A DNA stretch of 36,445 nt from Bacteroidota bacterium (GCA_030706685.1 JAUZOA010000058.1:1-36445); one strand, 5' to 3'. Shown: positions 18,016 through 25,544, counted from the first letter of the stretch. Translations and numbers: made by a program. Notes: generated by a model not told the origin, from the sequence alone.

Positions 18016-18321
18016 ATGGATATGAACCTGATGGATGTCTTCAGGAAAGAAGCACCTGGAGTGGCAAAAGCTTTTGACGGGCTTATACAATCATTGATTG
18101 CTTCAAAAGGTCTTGATGAAAAAACAAAACAACTGATCTATATCGCCATGAAAGCGGCACAGGGTGATGACACTGCCGTAAGATTTCATGTAGAGATGGC
18201 TAAAAAACTCGGCGCTCGGAAAGAGGAAGTTGTCGATGCGATCCTGCTGACCCTTACAGTTGTGGGTGTCAAAGGGGTGGTTAGCTGTTTGCCCGGAGCT
18301 GTAAAGCAGTTTGAAGAATAA
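18016..18321 (+). CDS. Carboxymuconolactone decarboxylase (CMD/AhpD-like) family protein
   Basis: 101 residues matching the CMD fold: AFDGLIQSLIASKGLDEKTKQLIYIAMKAAQ (about 20-49), DDTAVRFHVEMAKKLGARKEEVVDAILLTLTVVG (about 51-84). In AhpD-type relatives the turn before the conserved histidine carries CxxC and acts in peroxide reduction; here that stretch is GDDTAVRFHVEMA (50-62), which keeps H58 and has no cysteine. The only cysteine is C91 near the end (VVSCLPG). An AhpD-like redox reaction is therefore unlikely; many CMD proteins without CxxC have no known activity. It starts 36 nt after DUF4342, with AAAATAAAAGAA ahead of the ATG. Confidence 0.83.
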   Translation: MDMNLMDVFRKEAPGVAKAFDGLIQSLIASKGLDEKTKQLIYIAMKAAQGDDTAVRFHVEMAKKLGARKEEVVDAILLTLTVVGVKGVVSCLPGAVKQFEE

Positions 18322-18458
18322 GTAATGAAGCGGTTCGATCTTTGAGAGAATCATTGCTTCTATTTCTTTTCGATTTGGGCGGATCCGAATCGTGCGTGTA
18401 TTTCTGAAATGGCAGCGTCAATATCATTTTGGTAGTGGTCAATTTTGCCGGGAAGCCG

Positions 18459-18472
18459 GGAAGACGATAAGA
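18459..18472. repeat. Dispersed 14-mer GGAAGACGATAAGA, copy 1
   Basis: An exact 14-nt match to a segment at 35767-35780, and 12 of the 14 nt also occur at 29310-29321. All three are in gaps between genes on the same strand. The flanks are not alike apart from a purine-rich lead-in. It lies in the 228-nt gap between the CMD-like and DUF2953-like genes, where no other feature is clear. Confidence 0.5.
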
Positions 18473-18549
18473 GAAAATGATTTGAAAATTAACGCTTGCC
18501 GACTTCCTGTATTACCGGCTTTTTTTACTATCCGTGATCATACCTTATA

Positions 18550-19092
18550 ATGATAGCGGTCATTCTAACGGGCTGCTTCATACATCATCTTTGGCAAATG
18601 ATAATCCTGGTTATCATAGTGGTTCTTTTGGGTATTGCCGTATGGCTGCTTATTTCGCCTTTTATAGTGGAAATAGATACGAGAATCCCGCAAGCCGGGG
18701 TACGATGGGTAAGTATAGGCAGCGCCCGGGTATGGTATGAAGATGAATGGTGGTTCAGCATACGAATATTTTTTTTCCGGAAAACCATGCGCTTTTCTGA
18801 AATAAAAGCAAAACCAAAAAAAATAAAGGACAGGGTAAAGAAAAAAGCAAGAAAAAAAATGAAAATAAGCCGGGTATGGGTAAAGATGGTAAGAGTGATA
18901 AAGACGTTCCGGGTAAAGGAATGGCAATTGGCTTTTGATACAGGCGACCATACCCGCAATGCACAACTATATCCTTTGAATTATTTGCCGTACACTTTTA
19001 AACACCTTTATATCAATTTCGGGGATGAGAATTACCTGGTATTAAAGACCCGGAACAGGCCCTGGAAGGTATTGTATGCTTTCTTACGCTAA
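18550..19092 (+). CDS. DUF2953-like membrane protein (YtfI-like)
   Basis: 180 residues with an N-terminal hydrophobic helix (about 17-38, MIILVIIVVLLGIAVWLLISPF), then a beta-rich part (IVEIDTRIPQAGVRWVSIGSARVWYEDEWWFSIRIFFF), a strongly basic linker (about 85-118, KAKPKKIKDRVKKKARKKMK) and a C-terminal part (WQLAFDTGDHTRNAQLYPLNYL). This arrangement (membrane helix, short strands, basic linker, G-T/D-G-D turn) resembles DUF2953 proteins such as Bacillus YtfI. The match is by pattern only. The start is uncertain: the second Met (18598) would begin directly at the membrane helix. It is 30 nt upstream of the YtfJ-like gene, the same neighbour as in spore-formers, which supports the call. Confidence 0.65.
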   Translation: MIAVILTGCFIHHLWQMIILVIIVVLLGIAVWLLISPFIVEIDTRIPQAGVRWVSIGSARVWYEDEWWFSIRIFFFRKTMRFSEIKAKPKKIKDRVKKKARKKMKISRVWVKMVRVIKTFRVKEWQLAFDTGDHTRNAQLYPLNYLPYTFKHLYINFGDENYLVLKTRNRPWKVLYAFLR

Positions 19093-19122
19093 ACAATTTT
19101 TTTAACCAATAAATTCTAAGGT

Positions 19123-19509
19123 ATGGCATTCAATTTAGAAGAAACAGTAAAACAACTGACTGATTTCCTGAAAACAGAAGCGAAAACAGAAACAGTAGTT
19201 GGCCAGGCATTTCAATTGGGCGAATTCACTTGTGTGCCGGTAATAAAATTCGGGGTAGGCCTCGGTTATGGCAGCGGGGAAGGACATGGTGATGCTCCCG
19301 GAAAGGGAAAGGGCGAGGGGATTGGTGGTGGCGCCGGCGGTGGTATCGGGGTAGAGCCAATTGGCTTCCTCACCACCCGTGGCGACCAGATTACTTTTAT
19401 CCAAACCCGCACCAGTAAAGGTCTAAACGCCGCATTTGAAAAAGTTCCGGACCTGTTGGAAAAAATGATCGAAAAGAAAAAAACACAGAAGGCTGAAGCA
19501 ACCGCCTGA
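19123..19509 (+). CDS. YtfJ/GerW-family protein
   Basis: 128 residues. The N-terminal helix (LEETVKQLTDFLKTEAKTETVVGQAFQLGEFTCVPVIKFGVGLGYG) leads into a glycine-rich segment and the family signature GGGAGGGIGVEPIGFL (about residues 69-84), then a C-terminal strand-helix (DQITFIQTRTSKGLNAAFEKVPDLLEKMIEKKK). This agrees closely with Bacillus YtfJ (GerW), where the protein is needed for normal germination. Homologues are known outside spore-formers without a known role. There is no signal peptide, so it is cytoplasmic. It follows the DUF2953-like gene by 30 nt and is closed by a strong terminator. Confidence 0.85.
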   Translation: MAFNLEETVKQLTDFLKTEAKTETVVGQAFQLGEFTCVPVIKFGVGLGYGSGEGHGDAPGKGKGEGIGGGAGGGIGVEPIGFLTTRGDQITFIQTRTSKGLNAAFEKVPDLLEKMIEKKKTQKAEATA

Positions 19510-19517
19510 CGTTTTAC

Positions 19518-19549
19518 AGGCAACTGCCTGATCAGGCAGTTGCCTTTTT
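19518..19549 (+). terminator. Rho-independent terminator after the YtfJ-like gene
   Basis: AGGCAACTGCCTGA (19518-19531) and TCAGGCAGTTGCCT (19532-19545) form a perfect 28-nt palindrome, effectively an 11-bp stem with a 6-nt loop, followed by TTTT. It lies 8 nt past the stop. Confidence 0.9.
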
Positions 19550-19725
19550 CCTTTATATCCCGGGCCAGAACAAACCTGAGGGGCACCTGTAAAAATCCCT
19601 TTATTGTCCTGTAAATTTTCACATAATGAATTCTGGCGGGATAGTTGCATTGATATACTTTTTTCACCAATTTTACGTTACTGGATAAGCAAAAAAACCA
19701 AACTGCTTTATCCAAATTTTACCTT

Positions 19726-20799
19726 ATGAATGTGCCTGTACCTTCTCCCCGCAAAAACCGGTATTACCCGCTTTATATATGCCTGGGCCTGCTTGTGCTG
19801 GTCTTTTCCCTTGTTTCCTTTTTTGGATTCAAGATAAAGTCATCGGCACAACCAGGCAGTGAAGCAGGCAGCATTGTGGCGAAAGCGGCGGAAAAGGCAA
19901 AGAATGATTCGTTACTGGCATTGGCAAGGGTGGAAGAATACAATAAAAAAATTATTCATATCGTCAATGGAGATTCATCAGGCAAATGGCCTGTAAAAAC
20001 TGATTACCCGCTGGCTGGCGCCATTCTCCCTTTTAAAAGAATTGTTTCCTTTTATGGTAACCTGTACTCAAAACAAATGGGGATACTGGGGGAGCTTCCC
20101 CCGGATCAAATGCTGGCCAAACTTCAGCAGGAAGTAACTAAGTGGCAGCAAGCGGATACGATAATGGAAGTGCTGCCTGCCCTTCATTATATCGCTGTTA
20201 CGGCCCAGGGATATCCCGGCAAAGATGGCAAACACAGGCTGAGGATGCCCTTTCACCAGATAGATTCCATACTGGGCATGGCAAAAAGAATTAATGCGAT
20301 TGTATTTCTTGATGTTCAGGTTGGTTTAAGCACTGTACAGGATGAAATCCCCAAACTGGAAACCTACCTGAAAATGCCTAACGTGCACCTGGGAATCGAC
20401 CCTGAGTTTTCTATGAAAGGAGGACAGGCTCCCGGTAAAGTGATAGGAACCCTTGATGCTGCAGATATTAATTATGTATCAGAATACCTTGCCAAACTGG
20501 TAAAGGATAATGGCCTTACACCGAAAATACTGGTCGTACATCGTTTTACACAAGGGATGGTCACCAATTCCTCCCAAATTAAAGTAAGACCCGAAGTGCA
20601 GGTTGTTATGGATATGGATGGCTGGGGTCATCCCGACTTAAAGTACAGCAGCTATAAGTTATACATTCATAAAGAACCAGTTCAGTATACCGGCTTTAAG
20701 CTCTTTTATAAAAATGATATCAGGAACAATGGCCGCATGCTGACGCCCCAGGAAGTGCTGGCATTGAAACCTCAGCCGGTGTATATACAATACCAATAA
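19726..20799 (+). CDS. Membrane-anchored protein with a predicted TIM-barrel-like domain, function unknown
   Basis: 357 residues. A basic start (MNVPVPSPRKNR) and one membrane helix (about 16-35, LYICLGLLVLVFSLVSFFGF) predict an anchored protein with its domain outside the cytoplasm. A coil-like Ala/Lys linker (about 45-75) follows. The domain (about 85-357) alternates hydrophobic strands with helices: IVSFYGNLYSKQMGIL, PALHYIAVTAQG, NAIVFLDVQVGLSTVQDEI, VHLGIDPEFSM, PKILVVHRFT, VQVVMDMDGWG, a sequence of acidic strand ends that resembles a glycoside-hydrolase-like (beta/alpha)8 barrel. LGIDPEF and MDMDGWG supply conserved-looking acidic residues. I know of similar proteins annotated only as lipoproteins or hypotheticals; no enzyme activity is claimed. 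It has its own terminator downstream and is separated from the YtfJ gene by another. Confidence 0.75.
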   Translation: MNVPVPSPRKNRYYPLYICLGLLVLVFSLVSFFGFKIKSSAQPGSEAGSIVAKAAEKAKNDSLLALARVEEYNKKIIHIVNGDSSGKWPVKTDYPLAGAILPFKRIVSFYGNLYSKQMGILGELPPDQMLAKLQQEVTKWQQADTIMEVLPALHYIAVTAQGYPGKDGKHRLRMPFHQIDSILGMAKRINAIVFLDVQVGLSTVQDEIPKLETYLKMPNVHLGIDPEFSMKGGQAPGKVIGTLDAADINYVSEYLAKLVKDNGLTPKILVVHRFTQGMVTNSSQIKVRPEVQVVMDMDGWGHPDLKYSSYKLYIHKEPVQYTGFKLFYKNDIRNNGRMLTPQEVLALKPQPVYIQYQ

Positions 20800-20820
20800 T
20801 AAGAAAAATAGTAAAACAAT

Positions 20821-20854
20821 AAAATTGCGGGCCTTGTGACCCGCAATTTTATTT
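20821..20854. terminator. Bidirectional terminator between convergent genes
   Basis: AAAATTGCGGG (20821-20831) pairs perfectly with CCCGCAATTTT (20840-20850) around an 8-nt loop; T runs follow in both directions. It separates the plus-strand gene ending at 20799 from the minus-strand SIMPL gene ending at 20864. Confidence 0.88.
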
Positions 20855-20863
20855 GAGGAAAGA

Positions 20864-21607
20864 TCATTTCAATGCAAACACAATGCTTACTTCATATCTG
20901 AGCTTTAATTTCTTGAAATCAACCTCCGGCGGAGCAGGTACTGTCACGGAATCAAGTTTGTATAAACCATATGAAGAATTTGACATGGGGCCATTATAGT
21001 TATTTTCATAGGAAGGGGGTTGCCATTCTTCCGGTTCGTTGATGGTAATCGCCTCTCCCAGTTTTTCACCTATAGCTTCTGTAAGATAAATGCCTTTTTC
21101 TTTGGCCGCCTCTATAGCTTTTATCTTCAATTGTTTCCTGAATTCAATGATATTACTGTGGTTTACTGATACGATCCGGAACCTTTGTGTTGCATTATCA
21201 TCCAGCTTTTCCACGAGGTCATCCATCAATTTGCTGCTTTTGAATTTTACCTGGTAGGTAATGTTGGCCAGGAGATCGTTGTTTTTCTTTTTCTTCCGGA
21301 TTAAATAATAGTTGTTATTACCGGAATAAGAAACAATACTGACCAGGGAATCAGGAACCCCGATTGCTTTACAGGATTCCAGGAACTGGGTCTTGATCGT
21401 TTCAATATCCTTTTTAGGATCGCCTTTTTTCTGGTATTCACTGAGCTCCACATTCACATAGATCTCATCGGGTATGATCTCCATGGAAGCACTTCCACTG
21501 ACAGAAATGGTCTTTGGATAAGGGTTGTTTACAAATAGCGGCGCCTGTTGTGCAATAGCCGTATGAAACAGGCAAATAGCAGCCAGTGCAGGTATGATCT
21601 TTTTCAT
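20864..21607 (-). CDS. Exported SIMPL (DUF541) domain protein
   Basis: 247 residues from the ATG at 21607; a longer frame (start 21649) would put 14 residues ahead of the signal peptide MKKIIPALAAICLFHTAIAQ and was rejected. The SIMPL domain is clear: KTISVSGSASMEIIPDEIYVNVELSEY (residues about 31-57) and, near the end, KLKLRYEVSIVFAL. Between them lie the usual helix KKDIETIKTQFLESCKAIGV and a basic turn RKKKKNN. SIMPL proteins are periplasmic or outer-membrane associated and have no agreed biochemical role. It is a single gene, with terminators or stop-to-stop arrangement on both sides. Confidence 0.87.
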   Translation of the reverse strand: MKKIIPALAAICLFHTAIAQQAPLFVNNPYPKTISVSGSASMEIIPDEIYVNVELSEYQKKGDPKKDIETIKTQFLESCKAIGVPDSLVSIVSYSGNNNYYLIRKKKKNNDLLANITYQVKFKSSKLMDDLVEKLDDNATQRFRIVSVNHSNIIEFRKQLKIKAIEAAKEKGIYLTEAIGEKLGEAITINEPEEWQPPSYENNYNGPMSNSSYGLYKLDSVTVPAPPEVDFKKLKLRYEVSIVFALK

Positions 21608-21699
21608 AATGATTTTTTTTAAAAGATACCTGTAAATCAGGGAATGCACAAAGCAGGGGAGAATATTTTGCTTTTTTTAGGGAATCAGTATTGTCGTGA

Positions 21700-21746
21700 G
21701 ATAAAATAAAAACCAGGTTCCGCCTTTAAAACAAAGTGAAACCTGG
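21700..21746 (-). terminator. Rho-independent terminator after the S9 peptidase gene
   Basis: On the minus strand CCAGGTTTC (21746-21738) pairs with GGAACCTGG (21721-21713) over about 16 nt of loop with one mismatch, followed by TTTTTATTTTATC. It lies about 20 nt past the stop at 21766. Confidence 0.65.
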
Positions 21747-21765
21747 CTGATCCGTGAACAAGAAT

Positions 21766-23685
21766 TTATTGCTTGCCTGGTTTTTTTTCTTCTTTTGATT
21801 TCAGGTATTTATCCAAAAAAACAAGTGTCCGTTGAGAGGTAGTTATCTGGTTCTCTTTTTTTACAAACCCATGTCCTTCGTCAGGATATACCACGTACTC
21901 GACAGGTACGCCATTCTTTTTTACGCCGGCTACTATCTCATCGCTCTCTACCGGCAGCACCCGTACGTCATTCGAACCCTGGAATACGATTAACGGTTTT
22001 GTTATTTTATGATAGTTATATAAAGGAGATGCCTGTTTCAGGTGTATACTATCAGCCGTATTGGGATCTCCCATTTCCTCGTATAGTGCTTTACGGAAAG
22101 ATTCCCAGTAAGGCGGGATACTGCGAAGTGTACGTAACCAATTAGCTACTCCGAAGAGGTCGACACCTGCTTTAAATTCATTGGGATAGGAACATAGCGC
22201 ATTCAATACCATGCAACCGCCATAACTGCCGCCATAAATGCCAATAGCGCTGGTGTCTATATAATCCTGTTCTGCCAGCCATTTTTTGCCCCAGACACAA
22301 TCTTTAAGATCGGCATTGCCATGATCTTTATTATCCATTTTATAAAATGTTTTACCATAACCGCTGCTGCCGCGGTTGTTGACAGCCAGCACGGCATACC
22401 CGTGATTAACCAGGTATTGAATGGAATTGCTGAAGCCAACCCGGCTTTGTCCGCCCGGTCCGCCATGTACCCATACCAATGCCCCGACTTTATTGCTCTT
22501 GCTTGCCTGCAGGGGTTTATAATAGATAGCAGGGATTTCCAGGCCATCAAATGATTTAAAACGGACTATTTCAGCCTTTGCGAGATCATTCTCATCAATT
22601 TCTTTGTTTAAAGCGGATGTAAGACGTTTTAGTTCCTTTGTTTCCATATTGTATATATAGAGGTTAGGCGGGCTGGTGCTGCTGCCAACGGTAAGCAATA
22701 ATTGTTTTTCAGAAGGGGAGATATTCACACCTTGCACATCGCCGTCTTTTACTTCCGGAAAGGGCACTGGCTGGTTCGTGGCATGATCAAACAGCAATAC
22801 CTTGTTTTTCCCGTCTTCGTTCACGAAAACAGTATGATATTTCTCATTCTCACTCAGGTTCATACCCGTTACATCCCATTTATCCTCGTATAGTTTATCC
22901 GCTTTCCCGCTATTGATATTGTATTTGACCAGATAACTGTATTCGCTGCCATCGGTAGTGGTGTAATACAGGATACTGTCATTCTTTTCCATAGCCTGCA
23001 CATTCCAGGTAGCTTCATGGTCGTTGCTCAGCCGCTTCATGGTTTTTGCCAGGCGGTCATACAAGTATAGCTCATTTTTGTCTGTCGTTATATTTTTGGT
23101 CAGCCCGATATATCTTTCGCTTTTGCTGATGCCGGCAATATCATAGGCAGAATCATTTTGATAAAGCAGGGTGGCATTCCAGGTAGCCGTATCTAATTTC
23201 CATAAGTCAAAAAAACGGGGATTTCGTTTATTACTGCTTATATGCATGGACTTTTTATCGTTGCTCCATTCGTAAAAACTATTGGTACTTCCGGACCATG
23301 GCGTAAGATCCTTTGCCGTGCTGTCACCTTTATTTTTCAGGTAAAGATGGCTGTTCTCATTACCACCCCGGTCGGCAGAATAAATAAACTTTTCTGAGCC
23401 GGGCAGATAGCTTACGGCAAAGAATGATTCTTTGGCAGATGAGGTAAGCGGATGCACCTGTGTATCGGAAATAGTCAATTCGTATACATTAAAAATGCCG
23501 GTACTATTATTGTTGATGAGGATTTTTGTTTCACCCGTATTAAACCCGGCAGCACCGACTGACAGGTTATTGTAAAGCTGTTCGATGCTGTATTGTTTAG
23601 GCATCCGGGATACCTGCCCGTTTTTTTGATTACAGGAGGCCAGTGCGGCTACCAGCATACCGGCACAAAGCAATTGTTTAAGCAT
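21766..23685 (-). CDS. S9 family prolyl oligopeptidase-type peptidase (lipoprotein)
   Basis: 639 residues from the ATG at 23685. A longer frame (to 23823) would put 46 residues before the lipoprotein signal MLKQLLCAGMLVAALASC and would cross the predicted promoter at 23706-23735, so it was rejected. Lipobox AASC-type LASC (C18) predicts lipidation. A beta-propeller fills about 40-365 (repeated strands such as ILYYTTTDGSEYSYLVKYN). The alpha/beta-hydrolase domain (about 375-639) has the nucleophile S487 in GIYGGSYGGC, D573 in FQGSNDVRVLP and H605 in PDEGHGF. All catalytic residues are present, so it should be an active serine peptidase, probably trimming peptides in the periplasm. A terminator follows at 21700-21746. 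Confidence 0.93.
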   Translation of the reverse strand: MLKQLLCAGMLVAALASCNQKNGQVSRMPKQYSIEQLYNNLSVGAAGFNTGETKILINNNSTGIFNVYELTISDTQVHPLTSSAKESFFAVSYLPGSEKFIYSADRGGNENSHLYLKNKGDSTAKDLTPWSGSTNSFYEWSNDKKSMHISSNKRNPRFFDLWKLDTATWNATLLYQNDSAYDIAGISKSERYIGLTKNITTDKNELYLYDRLAKTMKRLSNDHEATWNVQAMEKNDSILYYTTTDGSEYSYLVKYNINSGKADKLYEDKWDVTGMNLSENEKYHTVFVNEDGKNKVLLFDHATNQPVPFPEVKDGDVQGVNISPSEKQLLLTVGSSTSPPNLYIYNMETKELKRLTSALNKEIDENDLAKAEIVRFKSFDGLEIPAIYYKPLQASKSNKVGALVWVHGGPGGQSRVGFSNSIQYLVNHGYAVLAVNNRGSSGYGKTFYKMDNKDHGNADLKDCVWGKKWLAEQDYIDTSAIGIYGGSYGGCMVLNALCSYPNEFKAGVDLFGVANWLRTLRSIPPYWESFRKALYEEMGDPNTADSIHLKQASPLYNYHKITKPLIVFQGSNDVRVLPVESDEIVAGVKKNGVPVEYVVYPDEGHGFVKKENQITTSQRTLVFLDKYLKSKEEKKPGKQ

Positions 23686-23705
23686 ATAGTTTGGTTTTGG
23701 GAACA

Positions 23706-23735
23706 GAAATGTACGAAGCCCTGTTATGAGGGCAA
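23706..23735 (-). promoter_or_regulatory. Predicted promoter of the S9 peptidase gene
   Basis: On the minus strand TTG (23735-23733), a 19-nt spacer and TACATTTC (23713-23706), five of six consensus positions in the -7 element. It predicts a transcript start about 23700, 15 nt before the ATG at 23685. Confidence 0.6.
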
Positions 23736-23824
23736 AATGTTTTTCAGTCGCCGGGATTCTTAAACAATGAGACGAAAGATAAAATTGGAGGGGGGAAGAA
23801 ATGAGAACCAGCAGCAGTAGCAAT

Positions 23825-23861
23825 ATAAAAAATGCACAGTCCCAGCCTGTGCATTTTTTAT
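23825..23861. terminator. Bidirectional terminator after the small secreted-protein gene
   Basis: ATAAAAAATGCACAG (23825-23839) and CTGTGCATTTTTTAT (23847-23861) are perfectly complementary (15 bp) around CCCAGC-type loop bases. On the minus strand the T run ends the transcript of the gene stopping at 23882. Confidence 0.88.
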
Positions 23862-23881
23862 AAGCTATTCTTTTAATTGGC

Positions 23882-24289
23882 TTATTTTACCTTGTTTACA
23901 ACCAGGCTTTCAACTAAGCGTGATTCTCTGTTGATTTCAAACACGACTGGTTTTTCGTAACTTTTGCTGCTGATTTCAAACTTTAACTCCGTGTCGCCAA
24001 GTTCGTCGGTGTTCAGCAGGAACCTCCTGGTGAAGCTTGCCCCTTTAACAATCTCCCTGTACAAGGTATTACCATTCTCATCACGGATACAGATTGTAAA
24101 CTCTCTTTCTTCTGTACCAGTGAACACCAGATGAAAAAGCGGCTGATCTTTCATGTTGCCGGCATATTTCATTTCCACCGGGATTAACTTCTTGTCGTCA
24201 TTAGCCGATGCAGGAGAAGCAAAAGCCATAGTAAAAGAAGCTACAAGAGCAATAGCGAGTAAACGAGCGCTGATTTTTACAGTTTTCAT
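23882..24289 (-). CDS. Small secreted protein of unknown function
   Basis: 135 residues. A signal peptide (about 1-29, MKTVKISARLLAIALVASF...SPASA) precedes one small beta-rich domain: LIPVEMKYAGNMKDQPLFHLVFTG, EFTICIRDENGNTLYREIVKG, SFTRRFLLNTDELGDTELKFEISS, PVVFEINRESRLVESLVVNKV. The strand pattern is that of a short immunoglobulin-like or T9SS-sorting-like fold, and small proteins of this type are frequent in Chitinophagaceae; I do not know a function. Upstream on its promoter side are two copies of a 17-nt direct repeat. Confidence 0.78.
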   Translation of the reverse strand: MKTVKISARLLAIALVASFTMAFASPASANDDKKLIPVEMKYAGNMKDQPLFHLVFTGTEEREFTICIRDENGNTLYREIVKGASFTRRFLLNTDELGDTELKFEISSKSYEKPVVFEINRESRLVESLVVNKVK

Positions 24290-24974
24290 AATTGAAAAAA
24301 TTTAAGGTTAATAATCTGGTTTAAATGATTATGGCACAACCGAAGTATCTTATTCAGGATTATGGGGCAACCGGGCAAGCAAGAAGTTGTTAAAATAGCC
24401 CGTTAGAGGGAGTGGCATTCAGACCTGCCACAGGGTGTATTGTTTTGCTGACGTAAAAGTAGGATCACCTTAGGTACGTTGCAAACCAAATTATTGCTGT
24501 TTTAGGAATGGTAAAGATCGTGGAGAAATTATAAAAGCCTTTGTGACAGTACATTTGAAGGGGTAAATCGCCTGATGCCCAACCGGAACAGAGGGGGCAA
24601 AAAAAATCTTTTTCCACCAGCATTTTTATGCCTGGTCCCTGTTGAAGCAGGCATTCCCGCCTGCCAAAATGTTTAAACATTGATCTGAAAAACAGGTGCC
24701 CAAAACCGTTTTGGCATGATCTTGCATTACTCGTATTGAGCGTATCAAATTGAATATCTTCCTGATTTTCAATATGGGGATATGCCGTTTATAAATTTAA
24801 TTTTTTGATTGTGACCAGAGGATAAAAAAAATACTATCTTCAGCCGCTTTCAAGGGTGAAAAAGCCCAAAAAAGCAGGAGAAATCAACCAATTAGCCTGA
24901 AGTTTGTTGTATAGATGATAAAGCCGGAATCTGCACAGGCAGACCGGGCAGGTATAAAAAAAGGAGTTAAAATA
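24290..24974. other. 685-nt intergenic region with a direct repeat and long leader
   Basis: No convincing gene. A 71-codon minus-strand frame (24680-24465) shows no family or ribosome site. GATTATGGCACAACCGA (24327-24343) and GATTATGGGGCAACCGG (24358-24374) are a direct repeat 31 nt apart in the upstream region of the minus-strand secreted-protein gene; a poor promoter (TTG, 20 nt, TACTTCGG) overlaps it. Between 24780 and 24974 is an A/T-rich leader ahead of the DsbA-like gene, with a possible weak -7 element TATCTTCA near 24835. Confidence 0.4.
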
Positions 24975-25544
24975 ATGGCATTTAAAAAAGAGATCGAAGA
25001 GATCATTGAACCTAAAGACATTTTTGTTGGCAAAAAGGACGCCCCTGTAACGCTGATGGAGTTCGGGGAGTATGAAAATGAGGATTGTGCTAAAGCAAAC
25101 GAAGTAGTAAAACAATTACTGGAGGAATATGAAGGGAAGATTCGATTCAATTTTCGTCATTTCCCGCTCACACGTATTCATCAGCGGAGCATGAAAGCCG
25201 GCGAAGCCGCGGTGGCTGCCGCCCAGGAAGGTAAATTCTGGGAAATGCACAACGTATTATTCAACAACCGCCGTAATCTAGGCACTACCAGTTTGAAACT
25301 TCATTCGAAAGAAGCGGGCGTCAATAACAAGAAATTTTTGGATGACCTGGTTAACGGAGTCTTTGGCTGGCAGGTCCAGGATGACCTGAAAGAAGGTATT
25401 GACAGGGGTGTAAAGGAAGTTCCCGCGTTTTTTATCAACGATGAGCCTTTTACAGGTAAGCCGACCTTTGCTAACCTGAGCGCGGCCATTGATGCGGTAT
25501 TGAAGAAGGTCAAGAAGAAATCAGTATCAAAACAAAGAGCTTAA
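24975..25544 (+). CDS. DsbA-family thioredoxin-fold protein lacking the first active-site cysteine
   Basis: 189 residues from the ATG at 24975, chosen because AAGGAG lies 8 nt upstream; an in-frame ATG at 24915 adds 20 residues without such a site. The thioredoxin-fold DsbA domain reads APVTLMEFGEYENEDCAKANEVVKQLL (about 23-49), RFNFRHFPLTRIHQRSMKAGEAAVAAAQEGKFWEMHNVLF, and the cis-proline loop EVPAFFIN (V149-P150). Where relatives have CPYC the sequence is NEDC (35-38): the N-terminal, nucleophilic cysteine is an asparagine and only C38 remains. There is no signal peptide, so it should be cytoplasmic. It resembles the DsbA-like domain linked to Na+/H+ antiporters. A disulfide oxidase role is doubtful; binding or glutathione-type chemistry is possible. 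A terminator follows. Confidence 0.87.
   Translation: MAFKKEIEEIIEPKDIFVGKKDAPVTLMEFGEYENEDCAKANEVVKQLLEEYEGKIRFNFRHFPLTRIHQRSMKAGEAAVAAAQEGKFWEMHNVLFNNRRNLGTTSLKLHSKEAGVNNKKFLDDLVNGVFGWQVQDDLKEGIDRGVKEVPAFFINDEPFTGKPTFANLSAAIDAVLKKVKKKSVSKQRA

Noticed and set aside
18358-18390. Hairpin CGATTTGG/CCGAATCG as a terminator of the CMD-like gene
   Set aside because: An 8-bp stem is possible, but no T run follows on either strand, so termination is not supported.
24465-24680. 71-codon minus-strand frame (MFKHFGRRECLLQ...)
   Set aside because: No family resemblance or ribosome site, and an uneven composition; probably a chance frame in a long gap.
24711-24726. Sigma-54-like site TTGGCATGATCTTGCA on the plus strand
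   Set aside because: The GG and GC pairs are 9 nt apart, where sigma-54 promoters need 10; it is also about 250 nt from the next start.
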